From positions 1 through 12,098 of the forward strand of contig LSSN01002844.1 in NCBI GenBank assembly GCA_001970855.1: a DNA stretch of 12,098 nt. The letters run 5' to 3'. Of the stretch, positions 1 to 6,480 are shown one piece after another. Both the position numbers and the translations under genes were made by a program. The notes beneath the pieces are model-generated. The model was not told the DNA's origin. It was given only the letters and a program-made list of their open reading frames with translations, and did no database searches. Numbering within the stretch: position 1 is the first letter of the stretch; each line of letters starts with the position of its first letter. The stretch is from Smittium culicis. Lineage: Eukaryota > Kickxellomycota > Harpellomycetes > Harpellales > Legeriomycetaceae.

Positions 1-2
1 GC
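1..2. other. Last two bases of a possible target-site duplication
   Basis: Only GC precedes the 5' LTR in this window. The four bases after the 3' LTR (5299-5302) are AAGC, so a 4-bp duplication ending in GC would fit. Two matching bases are weak support. Bases left of the window would decide it. Confidence 0.3.
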
Positions 3-214
3 TGTTATGAAATGAGTAATACATGTGCTATTATATAAGATAAATATAAATGCATCTGTATTAGCAATTTCAAACATACAAGTAGTGTGGGTAAACATAT
101 ATGTAAATGTATATACCACAAATATAAATATTGTAGCTTTAATTGTATTAGTTTTTCATTACTAGTTTTTTAAGTATAAAGTTTTGTCTTTAACATTTTA
201 TTTAACTATTATTC

Positions 215-235
215 TACTAGCTATTATAGCTAGTA
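215..235. promoter_or_regulatory. 21-bp palindrome in LTR U3
   Basis: The arms TACTAGCTAT and ATAGCTAGTA are perfect inverted repeats around a single T. The palindrome lies 35 bases upstream of the TATA box, so a dimeric transcription factor site is a reasonable inference. The same palindrome is in the 3' LTR at 5067-5087. Confidence 0.5.
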
Positions 236-238
236 AAG

Positions 239-265
239 AATACTCAAACACAAAGTTTGAGTATT
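239..265. promoter_or_regulatory. 11-bp inverted repeat directly upstream of the LTR TATA box
   Basis: The arms AATACTCAAAC (239-249) and GTTTGAGTATT (255-265) are perfectly complementary around a 5-base spacer. The second arm ends five bases before the TATA box. It could be a binding site for a dimeric regulator or a cruciform. The copy in the 3' LTR is at 5091-5117. Function is inferred from position only. Confidence 0.5.
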
Positions 266-270
266 AAAGG

Positions 271-278
271 TATAAAAG
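271..278 (+). promoter_or_regulatory. TATA box of the 5' LTR promoter
   Basis: TATAAAAG is a canonical TATA box, placed about 60% of the way through the LTR as expected for the end of U3. Transcription would start roughly 25-35 bases downstream, near 300-310, and read through R, U5, the leader and gag-pol. The same box in the 3' LTR is at 5123-5130 and could drive transcription outward into the flanking DNA. Confidence 0.7.
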
Positions 279-448
279 CAGCCTTGATTGCTTTAAAATT
301 AACATCATCTTAAAAAGGATCACAAAAAATAATAAAATATATAAAACAAATAATAGGTTTAAAAATTATCAATATTATTAAAATTTAAAAACAAGACTGA
401 AACAGTCAAGAAGCAAAAGCGAGCTTAAATTAAAGCAAGCATAACAGT

Positions 449-460
449 TGGCGCTCCCAC
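449..460 (+). other. Primer binding site (minus-strand priming)
   Basis: TGGCGCTCCCAC begins two bases after the 5' LTR. TGG is complementary to the CCA tail of a tRNA, and the following bases would pair with an acceptor strand ending GTGGGAGCG. The position and the TGG start are typical of LTR elements. I could not name the primer tRNA with confidence. Matching it to the host tRNA set would identify it. Confidence 0.8.
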
Positions 461-543
461 TAAAATAAAATAAAACTAAATAAAGTAAAAAAAAAAAAAC
501 TAAAATAAAATAAAATAAAATAAAATAAGTTGTTTTTTTAACA
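461..543 (+). repeat. A-rich leader with TAAAA microsatellite
   Basis: The untranslated leader between primer binding site and gag is almost entirely A and T on this strand. It contains a run of 13 A's and about five consecutive TAAAA units (around 500-526), with further imperfect units around 461-485. It ends in TTTTTTTAACA just before the gag ATG. Slippage here would make length vary between copies. An unstructured A-rich leader may aid ribosome scanning, which is inference. Confidence 0.7.
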
Positions 544-702
544 ATGAGTGTATCAAGCAAGGATCGAAACAAAGCGTTAGAACCCGGAATTTTCATGGGG
601 GAGGTGACAGAAGATTCAGAAAGATGGTTAAAAAAGTTTGAAATATATTATAAAGACACAGAATGGGCGGATAAAGAATTAATTGAAGTGGTAGAAGTTC
701 AT

Positions 703-705
703 TGA
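703..705 (+). other. Premature TGA stop in gag
   Basis: An in-frame TGA is codon 54 of the frame opened by the ATG at 544. The frame is intact on both sides, so this is a point change and not a frameshift. The next base is G, not the C that favours readthrough. Sequencing error, a defective copy, or translation restart at 712 are all possible. Confidence 0.85.
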
Positions 706-1401
706 GAAGGAATGGCAAGAGCTTGGTTCGAAGTGTATGGCTCAGAATTTTCTACATGGGAAACATTTAAAACAGAGTTTCTAGCCAAATTCTCGGATAA
801 GCAGAAAGAAGTATTAGCTTGGAAAGAATTGGTGGCAGTAGAAAGTGATAGCACAAGCGTGTTAGAACTAACAGCAAGACTTAAAAGATTATTTAAGGTT
901 GCAAAAGTCACGAGCGATAGAGAGAAAATCAAACACTTATTAAATAAAATAGATAATAAATACCACAAAATTTTAATAAAAAATTTGGATAAAACCTGGG
1001 ATCAAGTAATAAAAAGGTTAGTGGAAGAAGAGGAAATGCTGAATACATTAGGCCAAAAGGCTAAAGAAGTTATAGAAATAAAACCTGGAAATTTTAATAG
1101 TAAAGTAGCCTTACCAGAACCTACAAAGGATTCGGGTATGTATGAAACGTTAATAAAAAAGTTTGATCAATTATCAATAAATTTAGTAGATTTGAATAAA
1201 AATTTAATCTCTAGGAATAACGAAGAAAATTTTAATTATCGCAAAAATTATGATAGTATGTGTAGCTATTGTAAAAGAAGAGGTCATGAAGAGAGTTCAT
1301 GCTTTTATAAAAATAGTAGCAAGAATCAGCTCAACCTGGTGGAAGTGGATTCAATCGAAAGTAACGATGAAGATGAATTGCTGGTTTTGAAAAGAAATCA
1401 A

Positions 1402-1404
1402 TAA
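1402..1404 (+). other. In-frame TAA between gag and pol
   Basis: Gag and Pol share one reading frame, and this TAA is the only stop between 706 and 4840. It lies 33 codons after the zinc knuckle, where a programmed gag-pol junction would be expected, but TAA followed by G is a poor readthrough context in known cases. It may therefore be a regulated stop or simply a second nonsense mutation in an element that originally made one Gag-Pol protein. Confidence 0.8.
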
Positions 1405-4400
1405 GAATTAGATTTAGAAAAAAATAAAAAGCTAAAAACTATAAATGCAAAAGAGGTAAGTGATCCTAGTTCAGGAAAATTAAGAAAAAGAAATGAAAAA
1501 AATATAAAATTCTTATCAGAAGGAGAAAAATATTCGATTAAAAATGATTTGGCTGACAAAAGAGTTGATATTTCCTTTTCGCAATTGTTAGAGGCATCAC
1601 CTTCAATTAGATCTGAATTAATTGAATTGTGTAAAAAACAAAAGTCTAATGAGTATTCAAATATTTCTAATATTGCGATGATTAATGACGATATAACAAA
1701 CTGTAAAGCACTAATAAAAGTAAAAGGAAATACAGTTTGGTCAGTTATAGATACCGGAGCAGCTTGTTCTGTAGTTACAGAAAATTTTGCACGAAGTAGA
1801 AATTTCGAAATAAATAAAAATTATAAGCAAACAATAGTAACTGCAGACGGAATGCGTCATAAAACAGTAGGAAGAATAGACACTTTACCTATAATAATCG
1901 CGGGATACGAATTCATAGCAAAAGTATTAGTTTTAAAAGAAGCAGCACAAGAAATTATTTTAGGTGTAGATTGGCTTTTAAAACATAAAGCTACTATAAA
2001 CCTGGAAGAAAAAGAGTTGGTTTTACCAAAAGGTGAATTTGATGTAGTATTATCACTATCAACAAATAGAAAAGAAAAAAATTCAGAAAGCGAAATTTTT
2101 AATATAATGAAACTAAAAGAGTATACGAATAAAAATAACGATATTGAGATTTCACCGGAAATAAGTGATGTAGTAAAACAATACAGCGATATTTTAGTAT
2201 CAGAGCTGGAAGAGTTGGGAGCTACAAAAATCATAGAACACGAAATTGACACAGGAGGTTATAAGCCAATCAGGGTTCGGCCTTATAAAATTCCATACCT
2301 AGCGAAAGATGAAGCTAAAAAACAGTTGGAAGAAATGGCTAAGAACGGAATAATAGTGCCATGCAAATCTGAATGGAATGCACCAATAGTTACAGTACTA
2401 AAAAAGGATGGAAAACTAAGAATTTGCAATGATTTTAGGAAGTTGAATTCTATTACAAAGAAGGATACCTATCCACTACCTTTAATTTCAGATATTTTTG
2501 ATGCTATGGCAGGAGCCACAGTTTTTTCAACATTAGATGCAATAAGCGGGTTTTACCAAGTGTCGTTAAAAGAAGATGATAGGTGCAAAACTGCATTTTC
2601 TATTCCAGGATTGGGGTCTTATTGCTATACCGTTATGCCATTTGGACTTACAAATAGCCCCGCCACGTTTCAGAGATTGATGGAAACTGTATTAGGAAAA
2701 GTTTTATGGGTTAAAGCAGTTGTCTATATTGATGATGTGGTAGTATACTCAAAAAATGAATACGAACATGCACAAGATTTAAGAGAGGTGCTAGAATTAA
2801 TTAAAAGCTCAGGAATAAAATTAAAAAAGGAAAAGTGTGTGTTTGGAGTGAATAAGTTAAAATATTTAGGACATACAATATCAAGAAATGGAGTGGAGAC
2901 GAATGATGATCTAATTAAATCCATATTAATAAGTAAAAAACCAAAAAAAGTAAAGGAACTTCAATCATTTTTAGGTATGGTTGGTTATTACAGAAAATTT
3001 GTTCCGGAATTTTCCTCCCATGCAGAGCCTTTATTCAGGCTATTAAAAAAGAATGCCGTTTTTGAATGGGGGGATGATCAGGAAAAATCCTGGTTGTACT
3101 TTAAAAAATCTTTAACAACAGCTCCAGTATTGGCGCACCCAAACTGGGAGCATGAGTTTATTTTAACAACAGATGCTTCATTATTGGGCATAGGTGCAAT
3201 TTTAAGCCAAAAAATCAATGGAATAGAAAGGCCTATTGCATATGCTAGTAGAGCATTAAAGAAAAGTGAAAAGAATTATAGCGCAACTCACTTAGAAGGG
3301 CTAGGTGTGATATTTGCCGTAAAACATTTTCATAATTATTTATATGGAAAAAAGTTTTTAATAGTGACGGATCATGCTGCTTTGACAACAATATATAATA
3401 CTAAGGAAGTGACTGGAAGAATTGCTCGTTGGGCGTTAATTTTAAAAGAACATGATTTTGAAATAGTATATAGGCCTGGAACAAAAAATCCAGCAGATTA
3501 TTTATCAAGGTCAAATATAAATATCGGATGTTTAGAGATACAAGAAATAAATATGTTAGAATCTGTTTATAAACATTTAAAAAATTTAGCGTATCCATTT
3601 AATTGTAGTGAGGAGAAGAAAAGAAAAATCCGTGAAATATCTAAAAGATACACAGTGATCAATAACACGTTATTCAAAAAATTGTTTTCGGGTGAAGTAA
3701 AAGAAGTAATTTTTGGACCAACCGAGGAAGTTAAAATTAAGAGGATTCACGAAGAAACTCATTTAGGAATTGCGAATACTTTACAAAAAGTACTTAAAGT
3801 GTATACAGGTGAAGGCTTATACGAAAAAGTAAGAAGAATTGTATTAAAATGTGATACTTGTCAACGTTTTGGTACACAAATAAGAAAATCGAATCAAGCA
3901 ACACCTATCGTGATAGAAAAGCCATTTGAAGTAATAGCGATAGACGCTATGGGGCCAATTCTCCCAGAAACTGGTATGGGTAATAAATATATTATTGCAG
4001 CAGTGGATTATCTGACAAAATGGCCAATAGCAATACCAGTCAAAGATATAAAAACAAAAACGATTAAAGAATTCATTAGAAATGAAATAATACCATATTT
4101 TGGTATACCCGGTAAGATAATTACTGATAGGGGATTAAATTTCACTAGTAATGATATGGTTAGTTTTTTCGAAGAGTTCGGTATAAAGTATAACAACTCT
4201 ACATCATTTAGGCCCCAAGCGAATGGGCAAGTGGAAAGAATGAATAGGTCAATAAAAAATATATTAGCAAAACTATGCTACACAGATAAACTAGACTGGG
4301 ATAAAAATTTAAATAGAGCTTTATTTATTATAAGAAATACCAAATCAACTTCGACTGGAAAAACACCAGCAGAGTTAATGTATGGAGTAGAATTGAATTG

Positions 4401-4842
4401 TCCAGTCACTTGGAATCAGATTATACAAGAAATTGATGTAGTAAATTCAATAGAAAAAAGAGTAAATTTTATTCAAAATGAACTTCCAATTACGAGGGAA
4501 GAGTCCATATTAAAAAATATAAAATCAAAAAAGTATTGGGTAGAGAAGTACAATAAATCTATAAAGCCAAAGCTAATTTTCGAAGGAGATTATGTTTTGA
4601 AAATAAAATTACCAAAAGTGAAAAAATTAGAACCGAATTATATTGGACCTTTCAAAATAGTAAAAATGTTAAGAAAAGGTGCGGCAATTATTTCAGACTC
4701 AGAAGGAAATACAGATTTAGTCAATACTGATATGTTGAAAAAATACGAATCAAATACCAATGTTCAAATAGCAAACATGAATCCAAAAATAAGATCTAGT
4801 GTTCCTCGACATTCAAAATTAAATATCGGAGGAATGCTTTAA
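1405..4842 (+). CDS. pol: pol polyprotein: protease, reverse transcriptase, RNase H, integrase
   Basis: The frame is open from 1405, directly after the gag TAA. The first in-frame ATG is at 1678, so normal synthesis would be as a Gag-Pol fusion. Numbering from codon 1549: aspartic protease about 52-150 with active site DTGA at 68-71 and the ILGVDW flap partner at 137-142. Reverse transcriptase about 230-410 has D330 in TLDAISGF and the YIDD box at 393-396. RNase H about 535-655 has D542, E583, D608 and D650. Integrase has an H-H-C-C zinc domain (H734, H738, C768, C771) and a DD35E core D799, D860, E896, with exactly 35 residues between the last two. A GPY/F module has GPF at 1033-1035. The protein ends about 60 residues later with no chromodomain. 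Length (1,145 codons plus stop) and domain order are normal for Ty3/gypsy. No catalytic residue appears lost, so this half looks functional. Without readthrough of the TAA, or internal initiation, it would not be made. Confidence 0.95.
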   Translation, partial: ELDLEKNKKLKTINAKEVSDPSSGKLRKRNEKNIKFLSEGEKYSIKNDLADKRVDISFSQLLEASPSIRSELIELCKKQKSNEYSNISNIAMINDDITNCKALIKVKGNTVWSVIDTGAACSVVTENFARSRNFEINKNYKQTIVTADGMRHKTVGRIDTLPIIIAGYEFIAKVLVLKEAAQEIILGVDWLLKHKATINLEEKELVLPKGEFDVVLSLSTNRKEKNSESEIFNIMKLKEYTNKNNDIEISPEISDVVKQYSDILVSELEELGATKIIEHEIDTGGYKPIRVRPYKIPYLAKDEAKKQLEEMAKNGIIVPCKSEWNAPIVTVLKKDGKLRICNDFRKLNSITKKDTYPLPLISDIFDAMAGATVFSTLDAISGFYQVSLKEDDRCKTAFSIPGLGSYCYTVMPFGLTNSPATFQRLMETVLGKVLWVKAVVYIDDVVVYSKNEYEHAQDLREVLELIKSSGIKLKKEKCVFGVNKLKYLGHTISRNGVETNDDLIKSILISKKPKKVKELQSFLGMVGYYRKFVPEFSSHAEPLFRLLKKNAVFEWGDDQEKSWLYFKKSLTTAPVLAHPNWEHEFILTTDASLLGIGAILSQKINGIERPIAYASRALKKSEKNYSATHLEGLGVIFAVKHFHNYLYGKKFLIVTDHAALTTIYNTKEVTGRIARWALILKEHDFEIVYRPGTKNPADYLSRSNINIGCLEIQEINMLESVYKHLKNLAYPFNCSEEKKRKIREISKRYTVINNTLFKKLFSGEVKEVIFGPTEEVKIKRIHEETHLGIANTLQKVLKVYTGEGLYEKVRRIVLKCDTCQRFGTQIRKSNQATPIVIEKPFEVIAIDAMGPILPETGMGNKYIIAAVDYLTKWPIAIPVKDIKTKTIKEFIRNEIIPYFGIPGKIITDRGLNFTSNDMVSFFEEFGIKYNNSTSFRPQANGQVERMNRSIKNILAKLCYTDKLDWDKNLNRALFIIRNTKSTSTGKTPAELMYGVELNCPVTWNQIIQEIDVVNSIEKRVNFIQNELPITREESILKNIKSKKYWVEKYNKSIKPKLIFEGDYVLKIKLPKVKKLEPNYIGPFKIVKMLRKGAAIISDSEGNTDLVNTDMLKKYESNTNVQIANMNPKIRSSVPRHSKLNIGGML

Positions 4843-4851
4843 AGGAGGGGG
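4841..4851 (+). other. Polypurine tract (plus-strand primer)
   Basis: AAAGGAGGGGG lies three bases before the 3' LTR and is the only G-rich run in the neighbourhood. It is the expected RNase H-resistant primer for plus-strand DNA synthesis. It overlaps the last two bases of the pol TAA stop (4840-4842), so pol runs right up to the replication signal. Confidence 0.85.
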
Positions 4852-4854
4852 TAC

Positions 4855-5298
4855 TGTTATGAAATGAGTAATACATGTGCTATTATATAAGATAAATATA
4901 AATGCATCTGTATTAGCAATTTCAAACATACAAGTAGTGTGGGTAAACATATATGTAAATGTATATACCACAAATATAAATATTGTAGCTTTAATTGTAT
5001 TAGTTTTTCATTACTAGTTTTTTAAGTATAAAGTTTTGTCTTTAACATTTTATTTAACTATTATTCTACTAGCTATTATAGCTAGTAAAGAATACTCAAA
5101 CACAAAGTTTGAGTATTAAAGGTATAAAAGCAGCCTTGATTGCTTTAAAATTAACATCATCTTAAAAAGGATCACAAAAAATAATAAAATATATAAAACA
5201 AATAATAGGTTTAAAAATTATCAATATTATTAAAATTTAAAAACAAGACTGAAACAGTCAAGAAGCAAAAGCGAGCTTAAATTAAAGCAAGCATAACA
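4855..5298 (+). repeat. 3' long terminal repeat
   Basis: It appears identical over 444 bp to the 5' LTR at 3-446, at a constant offset of 4,852, with no indel. In this copy the AATAAA at 5183-5188 would end the element transcript, while the TATA box at 5123-5130 could start transcription into the right flank. Identity between LTRs, which are made equal at insertion, indicates little time since integration. Confidence 0.97.
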
Positions 5299-5302
5299 AA
5301 GC
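5299..5302. other. Candidate right target-site duplication AAGC
   Basis: These four bases directly follow the 3' LTR. The two bases visible left of the 5' LTR are GC, matching the end of AAGC. Gypsy-type elements make 4-6 bp duplications. Only half of the left copy is in the window. Confidence 0.3.
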
Positions 5303-6434
5303 AAATGAGACTGTATATATTAATAATATAACTAATTTGCATTAATTGCAGAAACTTGACACTTTGAAATTTCTACGTTCACTTACTTACGTAAGTTTAT
5401 CAATCAGAGAGAACTTGAAGGTAATGGGAAATTTGGGGTGGAAAATCAATTATAGCGCAATAAATTATACCTATAACTTTTTGGCTAAGTTCCAACAATA
5501 AAATTGACAAAAAAGTAAAGTCTAAAATTGTTGATAATTGATTAATAAGTCATAATTTTTTAATTTTTGTAATACTTGATCCTGTATCCTATATCATATG
5601 CTTTTTTTTCCCACCTAAACCCCAATTTTTTTCTATCAAATTAGTTGGTTATACTATTTAAATATTATTCTAATCTTAAAAATCATTTTTTTGAACTAAA
5701 AAATAGAATTTATGATTTTAGATTTTATAGCACTAAAGAACTTGTTTTATTTCTGATTAAAAAATCTATTATTAAATCTGGCGGTGAAAAATGGGCTTGT
5801 AATCTTTAGTATACTGAAATATCTAAATTCAAAGTTGGATTTTAAAAATCTGAATTTAAAAAATTAATTGATTTAAATGAATGAATTTCAAAATCTTATA
5901 AGAATGTATTTAATGGTTTAGTTTTATCTTGTTGATTTTGCAAGTAAATGGTGTCGGTTTTGCAATTTAAATAGTATTTCTTCTGATGAAATGAATTTTC
6001 TGAATTGCACTATTCCAATTAATTAACTATTAAAACGACACCATTGTCAACCAAATCAAAGAGTAATTTTAATACCAAAAGTAATTAAACTATATAGGGT
6101 ATTCTTGAGGTAAGCATAACTTTTTTTCTTAGAAACTCTATTTTCTTATTTAATTAGGTAAAGATTTGTTTGTATCAGATAAATCATTCGATCATGTTTT
6201 CAAATACTATTTAAAAATATAAGTAGAGATGATGTGTAGGAAAATTTTAATAGGAAAGTTCTGCTCCTCGAAATGATCTCCCATATGTAAAAGCTGATAA
6301 AAATTAGATCATCACTCAATTGACACTTTTGAAATTAGAAATATATTGGAAACTTGATAAAAAAGAAAGCCGTATAATATTTAAAGTTGCAACTCACAAC
6401 ACGTTTATTTACTCTCGTTGTGCCACGTTTAGAA
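5303..6434. other. AT-rich spacer without a supportable gene
   Basis: Stops are dense in all frames and no tRNA or rRNA pattern was seen. It contains a 12-bp palindrome ACTTACGTAAGT (5385-5396), the inverted-repeat unit at 5947-6045, and a near-identical 17-base word (TTGACACTTT(T)GAAATT) at 5356-5371 and 6320-6336. A weak inverted repeat, CACAAC at 6395-6400 and GTTGTG at 6417-6422, lies beyond the 3' end of the neighbouring minus-strand gene. Confidence 0.6.
5947..6045. repeat. About 100-bp inverted-repeat unit (possible MITE or hairpin)
   Basis: The perfect 10-base termini AATGGTGTCG (5947-5956) and CGACACCATT (6036-6045) face each other. Inside them the complementarity continues imperfectly: GTTTT...ATAGT on the left against ACTAT..AAAAC on the right, and GCAATT at 5962-5967 against AATTGC at 6003-6008. 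The termini are the most GC-rich words nearby, which makes chance less likely. No clear target-site duplication flanks it, so a mobile origin is unproven. Confidence 0.45.
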
Positions 6435-6440
6435 TTTATT
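6435..6440 (-). terminator. Candidate poly(A) signal of the minus-strand gene
   Basis: On the minus strand this reads AATAAA, 40 bases past the stop codon of the gene at 6481-6960. That is the usual place for a eukaryotic cleavage/polyadenylation signal. In DNA this AT-rich the hexamer occurs often by chance. Confidence 0.45.
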
Positions 6441-6480
6441 GGAAAATGGGAAATAGATCTATAAATAAATAGTGAGATTA

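Larger units (their letters stand above)
3..446 (+). repeat. 5' long terminal repeat (U3-R-U5)
   Basis: This 444-bp direct repeat appears identical to 4855-5298. It begins TGTTATG and ends CATAACA, perfect 7-base inverted termini with the TG...CA ends that retroviral-type integrases require. U3 holds two tandem palindromes (215-235 and 239-265) just upstream of a TATA box (271-278). An AATAAA at 331-336, about 60 bases beyond the TATA box, is a plausible poly(A) signal and would fall in R. A small hairpin GACTG-AAA-CAGTC lies at 395-407, in the transcribed R/U5 part. The exact U3/R and R/U5 borders cannot be fixed from sequence alone. Confidence 0.97.
544..1404 (+). pseudogene. gag: gag (capsid/nucleocapsid) reading frame interrupted by an in-frame TGA
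   Basis: This is the structural protein of the retrotransposon particle, which packages the element RNA. From the ATG at 544 the frame runs 53 codons, meets TGA at 703-705, then continues for 232 sense codons to TAA at 1402-1404. The part after the TGA has the Trp- and Phe-rich pattern of the Retrotrans_gag capsid domain (around residues 50-150). It ends in one zinc knuckle, C-x2-C-x4-H-x4-C, at 1261-1302 (residues 240-253), followed by an acidic tail. The short frame-matched piece before the TGA (a WLKKF-type motif) has the same composition and belongs to the same protein. The TGA sits where a Trp (TGG) would fit, so a single G-to-A change is the simplest explanation. An internal ATG at 712 could give a shortened 230-residue Gag. 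Pol uses TGG for Trp and no TGA, so a recoded genetic code is not suggested. Confidence 0.85.
3..5298 (+). mobile_element. Complete Ty3/gypsy-type LTR retrotransposon, recent insertion
   Basis: The element is 5,296 bp and has every expected part: 444-bp direct LTRs (3-446 and 4855-5298) with matching TGTTATG/CATAACA ends, a primer binding site at 449-460, gag and pol, and a polypurine tract at 4841-4851. Within pol the order is protease, reverse transcriptase, RNase H, integrase, which defines Ty3/gypsy rather than Ty1/copia. It moves through an RNA copy that is reverse-transcribed in Gag particles and inserted by integrase. Reading the two LTRs side by side I found no difference, so it inserted recently. 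Its gag frame nevertheless carries a TGA, and a TAA separates gag from pol, so this copy may be non-autonomous. There is no envelope gene and no chromodomain after the integrase. Confidence 0.96.

Noticed and set aside
378..596. 72-codon minus-strand open frame, Phe/Leu/Tyr-rich
   Set aside because: It is the reverse complement of the A-rich LTR end and leader, so the apparent hydrophobic protein is a composition artefact.
703..705. TGA read as tryptophan under a variant genetic code
   Set aside because: Pol has many TGG codons and no in-frame TGA, and the standard code explains every other frame here.
1857..4196. Minus-strand open frames inside pol (for example 1857-2252, 2724-2924, 3401-3598, 4008-4196) and inside gag (699-968)
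   Set aside because: They are antisense to well-conserved gag and pol domains and show no features of their own.
4652..4842. Chromodomain or envelope gene after integrase
   Set aside because: After the GPF module only about 60 residues remain, without the aromatic-cage pattern of a chromodomain. The PPT and LTR follow at once, leaving no room for env.
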